The notes under the pieces: model-generated
Told to the model about the DNA's origin: nothing
What the model saw: only the letters and a program-made list of their open reading frames with translations
The model's database searches: none
Translations under genes and position numbers: made by a program
NCBI GenBank assembly: GCA_963969595.1
Contig: OZ018412.1
Span: 14,200,501-14,264,500 of the forward strand
DNA: 64,000 nucleotides
Source of the DNA: Neckera pumila
Taxonomy: Eukaryota > Streptophyta > Bryopsida > Hypnales > Neckeraceae
Direction: 5' to 3'
Shown: in pieces, positions 22,340 to 35,505 of the stretch
How positions within the stretch are numbered: the first letter of the stretch is position 1
Layout of the letters: every line of letters begins with the position of its first letter

Positions 22340-23260
22340 ATTAGAAATCACACAAGCAAGCAAAAGGGCATTGTAAATAGAAGTAGAAGGTGAAGAGACA
22401 AAACTTTTTGTTATTTTGTCTTTTAATTTCTCCATGTGGATAAAAGACTTTTTTAATTGCCACTCCACTTGTGTACAAGAATCTTCTTTTGAATCTTCTA
22501 TTGTTATCTATTTCAATTGGTATCAGTAGCAAATTAATGTAAGCCATATAGGATTGATTCAACCAATCCAACTTTTCGTACCTCCTCAAACATTTTTATT
22601 CATGATTTCTCTTACATATCCGCTTGTGTTTCTTCTTACATACCTACTCATACTTCTTCTTATATATCCACTCGTACTCCCTTTCACATCTTCGCTCGTG
22701 CTTCCTCAGACATATCCTCTCATGCTTCCTTTTACATTTTCACTTGTGGTTCCTTGATCGGACCTATCCACTCATGCTTCCTTGGACAATGCTTACAATT
22801 TTTGTACCTCCTGAGACAATGTTTGTAGTTTTCTCATTCCTTGTTCAAATTTTGACGCAAAAATTAACACTACTTAAGTTAATTCAATTACAATGTCTTG
22901 CACTTGTAATACAAACTTGCACAAATTTTAGAATTATGCAAATTTCAAGGTGCACTAAATAATGCCGTAGTTCACAACAATAAATTTAATCTAGTGTGGA
23001 CTACACTATTTTCATACTATCTCAAATAATGTGATTTTCATCCAACTTCTACCCAACTTCCATCCAATTCATCTACTTTCATTAAATTTCATCCATAGTT
23101 TACACTAATTGAATCACATTCATCCAAATCAACTATTCAAACCTTGCACTAATCAAATTACCTTGTGTAGTCTCTTCTCCTATTTTTAGACATATATTTA
23201 GGGGGCAGTGAGAAAATTAAACACTAGTTAGGGTTACTGAGAAAATTAAACAAAAATTAA
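22340..23260 (+). repeat. Duplicated segment, sister of 17800-18870
   Basis: This is a second copy of the right arm and following block of the 17.0-18.9 kb repeat, in the same orientation. It has the AGAAGTAGAAGGTGAAGAG block, a minisatellite of about 30-bp units (22600-22800, CACTTGTGTTTCTTCTTACA-like), then CATCCAACTTCTACCCAAC. There is no inverted left arm here. Short repeated frames of the TYPLVLPFT type come from the minisatellite. Confidence 0.65.
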
Positions 23261-23315
23261 ACACTGGTTGTGGTGGATGAGAAAATTAAAGAAAATTAAA
23301 CACTGGTTGGGGACG
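23205..23315 (+). repeat. Three direct repeats upstream of UPL6
   Basis: The string GAGAAAATTAAA followed by a TTAAACACTRGTT-like run occurs three times in about 105 bp. The sister locus at about 18834 has a single version. It is a local tandem expansion about 570 bp before the UPL6 start codon. Confidence 0.6.
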
Positions 23316-23888
23316 GACTTGAGGGCAAATAGAGGCCATAAATGAAGGGCAGGTGAAAGAAGCATTGAAGCAGCAGAGGCCCCAGAAGAGCCAGTGTCAA
23401 GCCATAATGCAAGCGCGAAGTACACGAGCCAGTTCAGAATCACAGAATATCACACCGTAATAACTTAACGAACACAGGCGAAGAACTCAGGAAGACGGCC
23501 TGAAGAACGCCTTCAAGCTCCGTCTGTGGCTTGGAAGAACGAAGACAGCCCACTGCTAAGTCCAAGACAGCAAACACTGCGACTAAGTTAAGACAAGACG
23601 ACGACGACAAGACGACGACGACGACTCACTTGTGCAAGCGGACGGACCACCAAGGACCCTCAGGGAAGCAGCCAAGCTCGTCCCAGGCCGGGCGAGCGTT
23701 GCTGTTGCTTGCTCAATTTCGCTGCCGCTGTTCCGTTTCTTTTCAAGCCGTCTTTCGTCTTCGTCTTCGCCTTTGTCTCTATTAGGAATTAGGAAAAGAG
23801 GAGGAGAGAGGAGGAGGAGGAGAGAGCAGGTGAGGTTGCGGTGGTGCTGTAGGGATTACGATTTGGTGGAGTTCGATTACGAGGCGCG
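23316..23888 (+). promoter_or_regulatory. 5' flank and 5' UTR of the UPL6-like gene
   Basis: GC-richer non-repeat sequence precedes the UPL6 start. It includes a GAC-rich triplet run (about 23598-23626) and a purine-rich GAGGAGAGAGGAGG tract (about 23800-23828), features common in plant 5' UTRs. No convincing TATA box was found. Arg/Ser-rich open frames across it have no family match and are not called. Confidence 0.5.
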
Positions 23889-26800
23889 ATGGAGAGATTT
23901 TCTTTCTTTGGGGATCCGACTGGGAAGAAGAAGGTGGATCTCGGCGGCCGGAGCGGCAAGGAACGTGACCGGGAAAAGCTGTTACAGCAGACGAAGCTGG
24001 AGCGGGAGCAGCGTCAGGCCAGGCGGAAGCAGACGCAGAGTGCTACTCTGATACAGGTGTGTGTTGTGTGTTCTGTGGCGTATGTGGAGGATTTTGTGCT
24101 AAATGCTTGCTGTGAGAGGGGATTGCGTTGGAGGCTGTCTTTTTTGTGTTTGTTAAACCCTAGGCTGTGGATTGGAATTTCTTGCGGACTGTTTCAATGT
24201 GCTAGGGTGTTCAATTTGGTTCGATGGAGACGTTTCAAGGAGTACTGGAGTCTTTTTGACGTGAATTATGAGGATCCAGTTTTTTCAAATTGGCCAGGTG
24301 GATTCCGTGGTTGTTCATCCGAAACATAAATTTTGCTCGGGCTTTTGAGTTTTCAATTGTTCACTTTAGGAAGAGGGATGATGAGATGTAATACTAAATA
24401 ATGCGTAATTGCTAAGATTGTGCTATTGTTGTGCACTTCATTGTTCTCTGCCTGTTAAACGACGTTGCAATTGGAATAGACGTTGAATGAGCTGCACTGA
24501 TATCTGGAAGGAGGAGGCGAGATTATCGACTGATTTGTTTTCTGGATCAGAATGGCATGGTGCAATAGAGTATATATTGTAGTACTTGTTAACTCCATGC
24601 ACGTCGGGGGAAGATGCGCTGATCAATATTCTAGTGTCATGTGCGCGAGTGATTGAAGTATGGTGGCTTGGCGGGCATGCATTTGATTAGCAACTGAGCC
24701 TAATTGTGCACATGAGTTTCTGCAAGCCTTTTTATTAACGCTACATGAAAGTGCTGGCACTTTCTCTATAAGTTACTAATCATTCTCCATGGGCGTTGAG
24801 TCGTAGTTCTACACATTTTAGAGCTTGTGCTCTGTTTAAGGGTATAGTTAGGTCACTAGCACCTACGCCCGCATTGATGATCGTGACAGGATTCAATATC
24901 CTCTCGAAATTCTAAATGGTGTATTCAATCTTGATTTTCTACAGAAATTTATAAGGGGAAGGAGGGAGGTCGCTGCAGTACGATCAGACATTCGAAGCAA
25001 TTTTTGTGCTGTCTATGGGGAGTTTGGTGAGAAAGCGGACCGGTAAGATTTCCTTTTTTTCTTTGTCTTCTAATAGTTTCCGTCTTCAGGTCACATACTT
25101 GGAAAGTTTCCATTACGAGCTTCTTATCTTGTATTCTTAAAATGTTATTCCACGTTTCTGAATTAAGAGTCGCTTCCTGACTCGCTCTGGTGGACCGTTC
25201 TTGAGCCTCTTGATATGTGGAAATGAAGACGCCTCTTTGTTGTTTGGCAATGAACGAGATTAAAAAGACGCCTCTTGATTTGTGTAAAGCTCTGTTCTCC
25301 TGAAATTTTATTCTCGTCACTGTCATGTATGCACCTCAGATTATCGATGGATTGGTTGATTTCATGTCAATTACTCTGTCTCGTCGAGTTTACGGGCATT
25401 TTACTGTTACAAATATTAAAGGACCATCAATATTCATTTGACACGTACCACAGGGGGACAGCATCGAGTAAAGCATGTCGAGTAGTGAATTAGGTGTGCA
25501 TGACCGGTTTTGAGACCTCGGTTACCAACTGGCTACCGAAAATTCGTAGATTAGGTTTCCTTGTGATGTGAATCTTTGTAAGCTTGTTTCAGGAGGGACT
25601 CTGTTAGAATCTGTCGCTAAGGTGGCTCAGAGAGACTGTTATCCTTTAGGTTTAATTTCTTCAAACTAGTACGTGTCCATTGTTAATACACAGGCAGTGA
25701 TATATTCGACAAAAACTTGGTATTTTTGTTTCATCCCGCTGTGCTTAAACCTTCCCGGTTTGGTTACTCTATTGTAACACTTTTGTGAAGAGGTTGACAT
25801 CTAACATGTTCCTTGCTTTATACGCAGAACTGCATTTCAATTATCCGCCAAATATCTTCCGCAACTTTTTTTTTTCTTTCAAGCATCAAATGATGGGGAT
25901 GTGCGGCGCCTTGTTGGAGCTTGTAGGCTTTTGAAGCAAAGTCTTTCCCAAAGTGAGTTTCATCGCTGGAAAGTGTGTTGGAACTACTGTGTTGAACTAG
26001 GCGTGAAGAGGAGGGTTGTAGACTTTCTTCAACGGATAAAGAGTACACTTACATCCACAGGGCATGCATATGTTCACTTCCGAATTTTCCCTCATAGGAG
26101 GCTTATTCTGACTGCGTTCTCATGTAATTGTACATCTTCGAAGTAGATGTGGATGAACTCAGTTTGTGTATCTATACAGGTAGGGGACCTCTAGCACATA
26201 TTTACTTTGTATATGCATTCACTAATTCCGAATTTCTCCAAATTGGATTTGTGCAGGTAATATTTCGGAATTGTTTACTGTAGAAGAAGGCAATACCTCT
26301 GAGTGGGCCATCGCAAGTCACAGGCAGAAACGCCTGGCATCCGTGTGTGTTGACTCGCTGTATGTTAATTGGTGAGTTAACTCGTTTTGGGGCAATAGCT
26401 TCAAAGCTAACGTGTGGAAATTTGCTCTGAAAGCTAATGTGAGAGTTATTCAGCGGCACGTATTGGAATTGAAGCGGGCGACTAGTATTTCGGTTTGTAT
26501 GCTCCCATGCTATTCTATTTATCATTTGCAGACGTCTCATAAATACCCTGATAGCATGGATAAGTATGGGGTTGAAACTGTTGAGTTGAGTTTTTATGTT
26601 GGTTATTTCTGTGGAATTACTATGTTGTTTCTTTCTAGTCTTTTGATGTCCTCTTATTTTCTGTTTACAGTATTTCAATGAAACTTGAGCTTTTAAAAGG
26701 ACCCCATGCATCTACGAAGCCTCAAGATCCATCCTCAGTTCTGTTGGAGATGCTGCTGATATTGACAAATGATGATTCTTTGTGGGGAACTGCTGTTATG

Positions 26801-29800
26801 GACCATCTTATGAGGAGCAGATTGTTTTATCTCCTCCGTCACATATTACTACAAGTGGTAGGACCTACTGGCAGGATAATGGAATAATCTCTTCCACATT
26901 GGGAGCATCTTAAATGTGTTCTTGATTCATCATAGGAAGCCTTCACAATATTATTTAAGCTATTGTTTGTTTCATAAACCGTGGTTTGTATTTAACTGTG
27001 TGCATGATTCTCGCTGTATGCACAGCAACCGGATGTTAAGCAATCTTCAAGAGGAACGAGCAATTTGGAGTACATGGTTTGTTGCCTTGCCAAAAGATAT
27101 GTCCAAAGAGTGAATGCTGGAACCCACTTGCCATTGCAGTGGGGTTTTCCTTGTCAAGTCTTATCCATACCTTTGCTTTGGCAAAGATATCCATCATTGA
27201 AGCAGGTGAGCGTCGTGGCTAGGTCTTTGTTTCATTGCTTTTAAGTATGGACTGGTTTAAAGTAGTTTGTTTTTAGCATAATTTAAAAATATATCCATTT
27301 TAATCTTATGAATAACTTTGGAGGATGTCCAGTGTACAAGAAATTTTGCCTTCCTCTGCTTGGCGTGTTAAGTATTACGTTTTTTTTCGAATCGCTAATT
27401 TCATCACGGTGTTTTCAGGTTTTTGTTGATGAGGGTTTGTGGGGACACTCCATTCACCTGATTGCGACAAGTCCTTCCGAATTTTCAAGCCTCCTGCCTC
27501 CTGACACGAAGCCAGAATTTCCTTCCAGGATCTGCCTACTTGGTAACCTTTTTGAAGTGGCTGTGCTTGGTCTTTCTCGCGTTGACTGTACCATTCAACT
27601 GGTAAGGCTTTCGATGTGACTGTTCTGTTTTGTTTAACTACGAATATAACACTCCTTGAGACGTGTCTGCAACTCTTGTTAGTGAACTTTACAAGATTTC
27701 AGTCCTTTTTTAAAATTTTCATTTATGTTGTACTCAATGCTATATATCATTCCATGCTACAAACTTACGGTCATGAGAATGCTTGATAATTAAATTTCTT
27801 TTTCTGTTCTTCACTTAACTCTATTGTCTTTACTTGGACGTATTGTTACTGCAGGCTAAAGACTTTGCAGTGGTCGGCAGATTTATGCTAGAGGATCTTC
27901 CGTCATCATTCTTCCGAAGTTCAAGGGACAGAAGTTTTGATGGTAGGTCATCTGCTTATTCTGGCTTATGTATCTAGGGGGACGAACGTGGAAACGTTGC
28001 TTCTTCTAGAGTTGACTCAATGAGACGGGTTTTAGTTGGCTAGATTCGAGTGTTAGGACAACAGACTGTTTATGCTATGAATTCATGAAAGAGATATCTC
28101 CTACTTTGAGGTTGAAGCCCTCTGAGATGTCTGAGAAGTTATTTGCTTATTAGCGTTTCCGTGGTAAGTAGTATTGATTTAGTTTTGGGTGTTTTGAGGG
28201 AGAACAGAGGGCTCATTCGCTGTTACTGTAGTGTCAGACGATCCAGGTTTTGATGAGGACATGGACATTGATGAGGATGGAGTAACATTTTCTGAACCGG
28301 CACTTGAGCAACAGCTACTGCAAGCTGAAGACCCGGAGTTTCTTAAAAACTTGGTAACGCAATGCTGATCATCTTATTCTCTAATGATGTCAAGTAGTCA
28401 TGTCGAGTGTCTGGATGGTAATTAGTTAACCTTTTTCAAAACCGAGTTCATTCGGTCCTTCTTTCCTCAAGAAATGTATCGGCGAATGTAGTGGATAAAT
28501 TTACAGCAGCAAATTACAACTATGAAATATTTGTGAGGTAAAGCTGAATTGGGGTAGGTGAGAATCATATCTGAAGGATATTGTGGAATTGACTGTGACG
28601 TGGTCAGATGAGAGTGGCGTTTTCGCAATGTTCAACAAACGGACCTGCCGCAGAAGTGGAGTCCGAGGCAGTGGGAGCAACTTGCGCCTTTTTGTACGCC
28701 CTCTTCATGACGTTACCAACATCGCGTGTTATTATGGGTCTGGCATACAAAGCTCAACTTGTACCTCAGTTGTGGCCTCACATAAAACGTTATCATGGGC
28801 TTCAAAGCTGGCCTTCTATCGAGTTTAAGGGGAGGAACACGTTGGATATTCAGAATTCCAGATTGCTAGGTTGGATGCTACCATTGGCTGTCTTTTGCCC
28901 TGTGTACAGGTGAGTTCTCTCTCCAGGACTGTTGTGTACTTATTTCTTGTTTTGCCTGTGATACTTATTGTTGTGTGTTTTTCAAGTAAAGGGACAATTC
29001 TCTTCAGGCGGATGTACTTGGAATCTTTTTGGATTCTCTATGCGCCAACTATAATTTCACAGTAGCGTCTGGAACCGTTCTCCCAAGGTTTTCGCTTCCT
29101 GTTGTCAAATCTGTACAAGGTGAAATTGTGTGCTTGAAAAATTTGGTGTGTAGTCTGACATGTGGCCCTTGATCTATTCTCGTGTAGTTATTTGTTAATG
29201 AGCATAGACAACGAGGAGTTCTATGAGCAACAACGACCTCTCTCTATACCTGACGTTATCCAACTGGTGTCCGTGTTGAAAGAGGTTAGTCAGTCTGTTG
29301 AGTTGACTTTGATGTCTTTTATCTCAGAAGCTTTTCCGTTATCATTGTTGTCCTCTATATTGGATTCTTGATTATAGTTTTCCTCTTCTTAAAATGGCGT
29401 AAAACTGTGATGATGTTTGCTGTAAGGTACTGGTTGAATCACGACAGGTCTAGCACAGATAACATTTTAGATTATTTTTCCATTCCCATCGCCTGGCGTT
29501 CAGAATTTGTCACAGGAGTGATTTCGTGAAACGAATTCCAAGTTATCAGTTCTTGCAAGATCGTTTTAGATGGTGTGTGTGTGAGTGGGACCTAAGTGGC
29601 GCTGTCGGCTAATCCATGATGCGACATTGATTTGTTAGATTTAATCTTTCACCTTGTTATGCTCTATAGTGTCAAGCACAAAAGCAATGTTAAACATGTT
29701 CTATTTCGATTATTTTTTATACGCAGGCTTTGTGGCAACTTTTGTGGCTCTTGACGAACAAGCAACAGACAGGCCCTGTTCACAAACCTGGTCCAGATGC

Positions 29801-32800
29801 CGTTGCATTCCGAAAGTTTTTCTCCTTGCGTGTGTTTCAGCAGTTCATTAGCAAAGCTGCATCCCGCCTTTTAGCAGAGGTATGCAGTCATTTTATCTTA
29901 CTACATACCACATTTTATCATACTACATACTACATACCATTGCCCAGTTTGCTTGCCATTGTGTATTGGAATCCTTGATTATCCTTAGCTGGGTGTAATA
30001 ATCTTTGTTCTATATTGGAAGTTTAATTGAGCTTATCTCCACGTTGGCTCTAGTTGCATGACCGTAACAGCAGGCGCCAATTCACGCCTTCTGAAGATTT
30101 TCATGCAAGAGAAGGTGTTGACGATTATTTTGTGGCTCAGGTTAGTACCAGAGAAGTTCTGTACACATTTTCTTCTGTAAAAGTTTTCTTGGAAGATGAT
30201 TGATTTTCCAAGTAAGTATGAAGTGGCTCCATTATAAATATTTGCTTGGTTTTTTCTTGTCTATTTGTGGTTTAGGAATTAGCAGTACATATATTGTTTT
30301 CTGATGCTTGTGTTTGCAGGCGGAGCTGGAGCATACAAGGGCATGGGATGTTCTGAGACAAGCTCCATTTCTGATTCCATTCAAGGATAGAGTGCGCATC
30401 TTCACGGTATTCAAAATTCTAAGGACTCTAGGAGACCTCTTACTTGAGTATCACTTTCATCTCATGTGGATCCTTTAATTAGGATATATTCATGATGTTA
30501 TCTCTATGTTCTGGTGGAGGTCAATAAAGATGAGCTTGTTGTGCTGGTGGGTCTTTGCAGTCGCATATAGCCACAGCACGGGCTGAAAGTGGCCCTCACA
30601 ATCACTTAGGAAGGATTCGAATTAAAATCAGAAGAGATCATATCACAGAAGATGCTTTTTCTCAGCTCAATGAAGTTAGCGCCGATGCTCTCAAAGGGAC
30701 GGTAATGAAATCTTCCAACTTAGTCTGTGAATGTTTTGCCAGGTGCTGCTTCAGGTTTATGTTCCAGATACTACAGGTTCTCCAATTTACTTTTCTTTTA
30801 AACAAATGGGAATTGGCTCCACTGTAGCGGCTTGTTGAATGAGACGGACTTTAGCTTTCCTCAGAGCCTGCTCTGATGTTCTATGTATCTTACATTCCTG
30901 AAACTATGTATACTTCGCCTGAGGAGCTTAGCGTGGTTTGTTGCCAGATTCGGGTTACGTTTGTAAATGAACTGGGCGTAGAGGAAGCAGGTGTGGATGG
31001 AGGGGGAATTTTTAAAGACTTCATGGAGGGTATAACTAAAACAGGCTTTGATGTACAGTACGGGCTCTTCAAGGTACACCTCTGCATTATATCGGCACAT
31101 GTCAACGACAGTCATGCTGTGATGATCTTTAGTGTTGCATCCTTCTCCAGAATAATATTTCTTTTCGGATAAATATAATCTCATTTTAGCACCCTGTTTT
31201 TCCTGTCCGTGCATGGAAGTCAGTTACGAAATGTATTTAGTAAGGCTCAGATTGGAGATTATCAAAGTCAGAGCTGCTAACGCAATACTTGTGCTCTTAT
31301 GAAATTGTTTTCCTTTCATGCAGGAAACTGCTGATCACTTGCTATATCCAAATCCTGCATCTCAAATGGTTTCTGACGATCATCTTCAGTACTTTGATTT
31401 TTTCGGGAAAATACTTGGAAAGGTATGTTTTTATGTTGATGTCTATGTCTTTTATTACTGGATGAAAAGTTTGTGATCAAAGTATCCGGGTCGACCACAT
31501 TGAAGATTAATATCATGGATTTGACCAAGTTGATATTGATTCTTAATAGTTCGTAGATGTGCCATCTTTAACTTCCCCAGTCATTGACTTGTCATTGTGC
31601 AGGCAATGTCAGAGGGAATTCTTGTAGACATTCCATTTGCAACCTTCTTCTTGAGCAAGCTCCGAAAGAAGTGGGTTTCTGAACTTTGAAAAGTTCCATC
31701 TTGCTGCCTGTGTTATTAACAAAGCTGATCACTTGTTTACAATTTACAATTTTACCAAATGCTAAAGCTGTATAATTTGGAATATTTACCTTTTTAGCAT
31801 ACTATTTTTTCACGATGAACTTCATTTGTCCACTCTGCCTGCTTTCTTAGTGAATGCGTGGAGGTCTTACCTACTTGACTGTTGTTTACTAAATTACAGC
31901 TACTGAAAAGGTATTGTTTTGGTGGTGTCAGGACTAATTATTTGCATGATTTACCCTCCTTGGACCCTGAGCTCTATCAAAATCTGCTATTTCTGAAGGT
32001 AATTGTTTTGCCTACCTCCAGATTGTTGTTTTCAAAGTCAGCTAGAGTCTAGATCTTGATAATAACAAGATTGTGTCTAGATATGAAAAATACTGTCATC
32101 TGGACAGAGGTGCAACTGAGCAGCCCATTCTAGACCCGTTGTTTTTTATGAAGGTTTATCCCTTAAAGGCCCTTGGGGTAGTACGATTTCTAACGCTAAC
32201 AATACTTTGAACACTTTGCGTTTCTTCCGCATATGAAAATTTAATCAGATGAAGATGTGCTCATAAACATATGGACCCAATAGAACTGATTCGTAATATT
32301 TGTTTTGTCTTCATTTTATGATCAACTCTGCCCTTGTAGAACTACGATGTTACCTTTGTAGAGCTAGAATGTAGTTCCTGGTACAGTATTCTGATATGGT
32401 TTTGCAGTTGGTTGGCAATCTGTGATTGTCACCGTTATGAGTTTTGTAACGTTTCACTACAATAACGTTCTCGATTTGTTGTTCGATGTGTGCACGCAAC
32501 AGCACTATGATGGAGATTTGTCTCAATTAGCTGTTTATTTTGTGGTTATGGACAATGAGTACGGTGAGCAAACAGAGGTGGAGCTTCTTCCTGGAGGAAA
32601 AGACATTCAAGTTACAAATGACAATGTCATTAAATACATACACTTGGTCGCACATCATCGTTTAAATACTCAGGTAAATTTTTTACCTTGCCTCTGGTTG
32701 TATCAAAAAAATTAATCTGAAAACCCCAGTTCTTCTTTCATACAGTTGCAGTTTGACTACACCAGCTTGTAATTCGTTATGACTATAAATGATATCTATG

Positions 32801-35505
32801 TTGTATAGCTGTTTGTGCTAGATTAAGGAAGTGACTTTGGTTTCATTATTTCGTGATTTGCCTGTTCTCTATGTTCTGGACATTTGTTTATCCGCAATAT
32901 CACACTTTTGTTACGTTAACTCTCGTTTTTAAGACCGTAGAACCTCAGTTTACTTCTGGTGATTTTACAGATACACCATCAAAGTCTTCACTTTCTTCAC
33001 GGGTTCCAACAAGTTATTCACTCAGAGTGGATCGACATGTTTAATGAGCATGAGATACAGGTACGGTATTTGTCGTTTTTGTCTGCTGCTTTTGTGCCTC
33101 GTATTGTCTTTTCTGTTTATGTGCTGGAACTGTAATCTTCTTTGCGTTCAGTAAAGTTTGCTAGTTTCAAGAATGTCTCTAGCTACCTGCTGAACTGTGG
33201 ATCATCAACTCGGAGATTTATCAGACGGCGGCATTGGGGTTTTGAAGTGGCAAACCCTGCTGGTTTACTGAGCATATGAGGGGTTCTCCGTCTCCGCAGG
33301 ATGGTTGCCTGTATGATCATACTTAATAACTATGCATGCAACTATGCTATGCCTAGCTTCCTGTGCTCATAGACATTGTTTCGTGGTTTTAGATACTTAT
33401 TTCAGGTTCGCATGAAGGTATGGATGTGGACGATTTGCGAAAGAATGCACATTATACTGGTGGCTATAATGAGGTGAGTATGTTTCAAGATACCGTTTAT
33501 GTTTGCAATGGAACTATATTATTAAAAATATTGTAATCCAATGGAAAGACTTTCTTTTTTACTCAATATTACCTCCAATTCTGTTGTGCTTCCATCTCAA
33601 GTTATTGAGATTTTGACACAGGAATCTACAAATTAATACATAATGAATCATTTCTATCAAGCAGGAGTCATTTCTCAATATTAAAGATGTTTATTTAACC
33701 CCTAAATGCCCAAGGCCTTTTTTGAGCTTCTTGAATTTGCTCAAAACTAACAAAAACCCCAAGTTTTGATAAGTTTTAAAGATTGTAACTGTATGAATTC
33801 AAGCTAGACATGTTATGGATCACGTAGGAATCAAACACTATAATCTTTCAATTCATAAGTGATATTGTTATGAAAACACAACAGTTTCACTTATGAATTG
33901 AAAGATTATAATGTTTGATCATGAGGGTGTGAAAACTGTGGAAGTGATTTGAAGTGTTTCAATCCTTGTTTTACATGTCAAATCTAAAATTGAGGTCTTG
34001 AAAAAAAAAAATGAGGTTTAAGTACATGATCGATTTATAGCTTCTTAAAATGTACTCTACAATTTTTTAACGGAGTAAGTGATTTTCTAATGTAATTTTT
34101 CCAAGATTTAGTGTATTTGAGGCTCATCTCCAAGAGCCTCTAACAGTAAAAATCAAGATTTGCAATGGACATCCTTGCACCAAATTTTGAATAGAATAAT
34201 CATTAACAACTTTTTTCAAAATCCAATTTCTGCTGCTTAGAATAGACTTTGAAAGGTATATTCAACTTAAAAAGAAATACGAAAAATAGTAATTTTGTAA
34301 GAATTTATTTAAATTTATTTATTCAAAGTTTCGTTGACACCAAAATATGGTGCGTTGGCATTTAGGGGTTAAAGCATTTAAGTTTAACTGGTGTCCCATT
34401 TTGTAATTCTTATGGTTGGTGGATGTTCCATGAATATGGCAGAATCATCCTGTCATCGAAATGTTCTGGGAGGTCGTTCAGAAATTGGAATTGAAATTGC
34501 AACAAAAGTTTCTGAAGTGAGTACACTCGTTCCATGAAATGGAAATCCCTGGTTTTCTCCTCATAGTGTTTTGCACTACCACCTGGATATGATACAAGTT
34601 TAGGAAGAATGAGCTCTGAATTAGATCTTTGGTTTCTCTTCATCCCGCGTCCTTGTGATTGAATTAATTTTAATATCTCTAATATGTATCCAGCAGTCTT
34701 ATAAAGGTGGTTGTGTCTTCTGATGTGAAAACATGTAGAGCTGCAGTTGTTGTACGTGGGGAATGACATTCGTAGCTAGTGGGACAAGAATTATTAATGA
34801 GATGATTTTTGCATCGTCCTACTCTGCAGATTCGTCACTGGCTGTTCACGTGGACCGCTCCTCGGGTTCAAGCATCTGGAACCGCAGTTTTGCATACAAA
34901 GGTACGTCTAAAGTAGAAGAGACGAAATCATCTGCAGTTACAAGATACTTTTCGTTGCAAGTTCTGTTTCCGGGATGACATTGGGGTTCTGCGAGAATCC
35001 TAAAATTTTCCTGCAGACCATGAAAATTGACATTCTTATTCTGACGTAGTCTTTTGAAGAACCAGGTGACGAATTAGCTCAGTGGTGCTCACAAATGCAC
35101 AATTTTTTTCCAATGGTTTTAGATGCTGATGCTGATTTGTCTGCAGAGCTGGGCTTGATGATGGATCTCAAGAAGCCCTCGATCGGTTACCAACATCAGC
35201 AACATGTATGAACCTTCTCAAGCTTCCTCCTTATAAAAGGTGATTCAAAAGCTCTATTTACCGAGAATGTGATGTTTGCTGGTTTGCAATCAATCTATGG
35301 GTGATTTCTCTGCCTGAGTCATCATTCGGACAAAGTTTGGTAGTCGAACATTTCCAGCGGGATAGGAACACACTAATGTTAATATGGAATGTGATATCGA
35401 AGAAATCGTACGACTGAAGCCTTTCTTTTTCTACGCAGTAAGGAGATCATCCACGAAAAGCTTTTATACGCCATCACTGCTGGAGCTGGTTTTGATTTGA
35501 GTTAG
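23889..35505 (+). CDS. UPL6: HECT-type E3 ubiquitin ligase, UPL6-like
   Basis: Join: 23889-24056, 24945-25042, 25828-25952, 26257-26371, 26671-26857, 27026-27205, 27419-27601, 27855-27942, 28232-28353, 28608-28909, 29188-29284, 29727-29879, 30054-30140, 30320-30406, 30561-30701, 30948-31073, 31324-31422, 31603-31670, 31932-31998, 32503-32673, 32971-33060, 33393-33473, 34443-34516, 34830-34901, 35147-35239, 35439-35505. Total 3141 bp, 1046 aa, all phases consistent. The N-terminus ([20 protein letters not shown]) is UPL6-like. An IQ motif spans the exon 1/2 joint ([10 protein letters not shown], residues about 54-63), a possible calmodulin site. The HECT domain fills about 690-1046 ([53 protein letters not shown]), with the expected catalytic Cys1014 in [14 protein letters not shown] and the C-terminus AGFDLS. 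The ligase takes ubiquitin from an E2 on this Cys and passes it to substrate. Small doubts: exon 5 may end at 26854, and exon 9 may start at 28238 (both in phase). Symbol by similarity. Confidence 0.93.
33695..34372 (+). mobile_element. TTAA element inside a UPL6 intron
   Basis: TTAA lies at 33695-33698 and 34369-34372. The ends are CCCCTAAATGCC and the exact inverted GGCATTTAGGGG. The 678-bp insert lies fully inside the intron between exons 22 and 23 (33474-34442), so the open frame is untouched. Its body is mostly unlike subfamilies 1-3. It includes a near-perfect 32-bp hairpin (33831-33918). Confidence 0.85.
33831..33918 (+). repeat. Near-perfect 32-bp hairpin in intron element
   Basis: Arms 33831-33862 and 33887-33918 are inverted copies matching at 31 of 32 positions, around a 24-nt loop. 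The arm core is ATAATCTTTCAATTCATAAG. It would fold in the UPL6 pre-mRNA. I do not recognise it as a known small-RNA gene. Confidence 0.85.

Noticed and set aside
23531..24329. Arg/Ser-rich frames around the UPL6 start, up to 146 codons
   Set aside because: They are shifted-frame readings of the 5' UTR, exon 1 and intron 1. The UPL6 frame from 23889 matches the family and splices in phase.
26202..26711. 169-codon minus-strand open frame
   Set aside because: It lies antisense over UPL6 exons 4 and 5 and their intron, has no recognisable domain, and the plus strand here encodes conserved protein.
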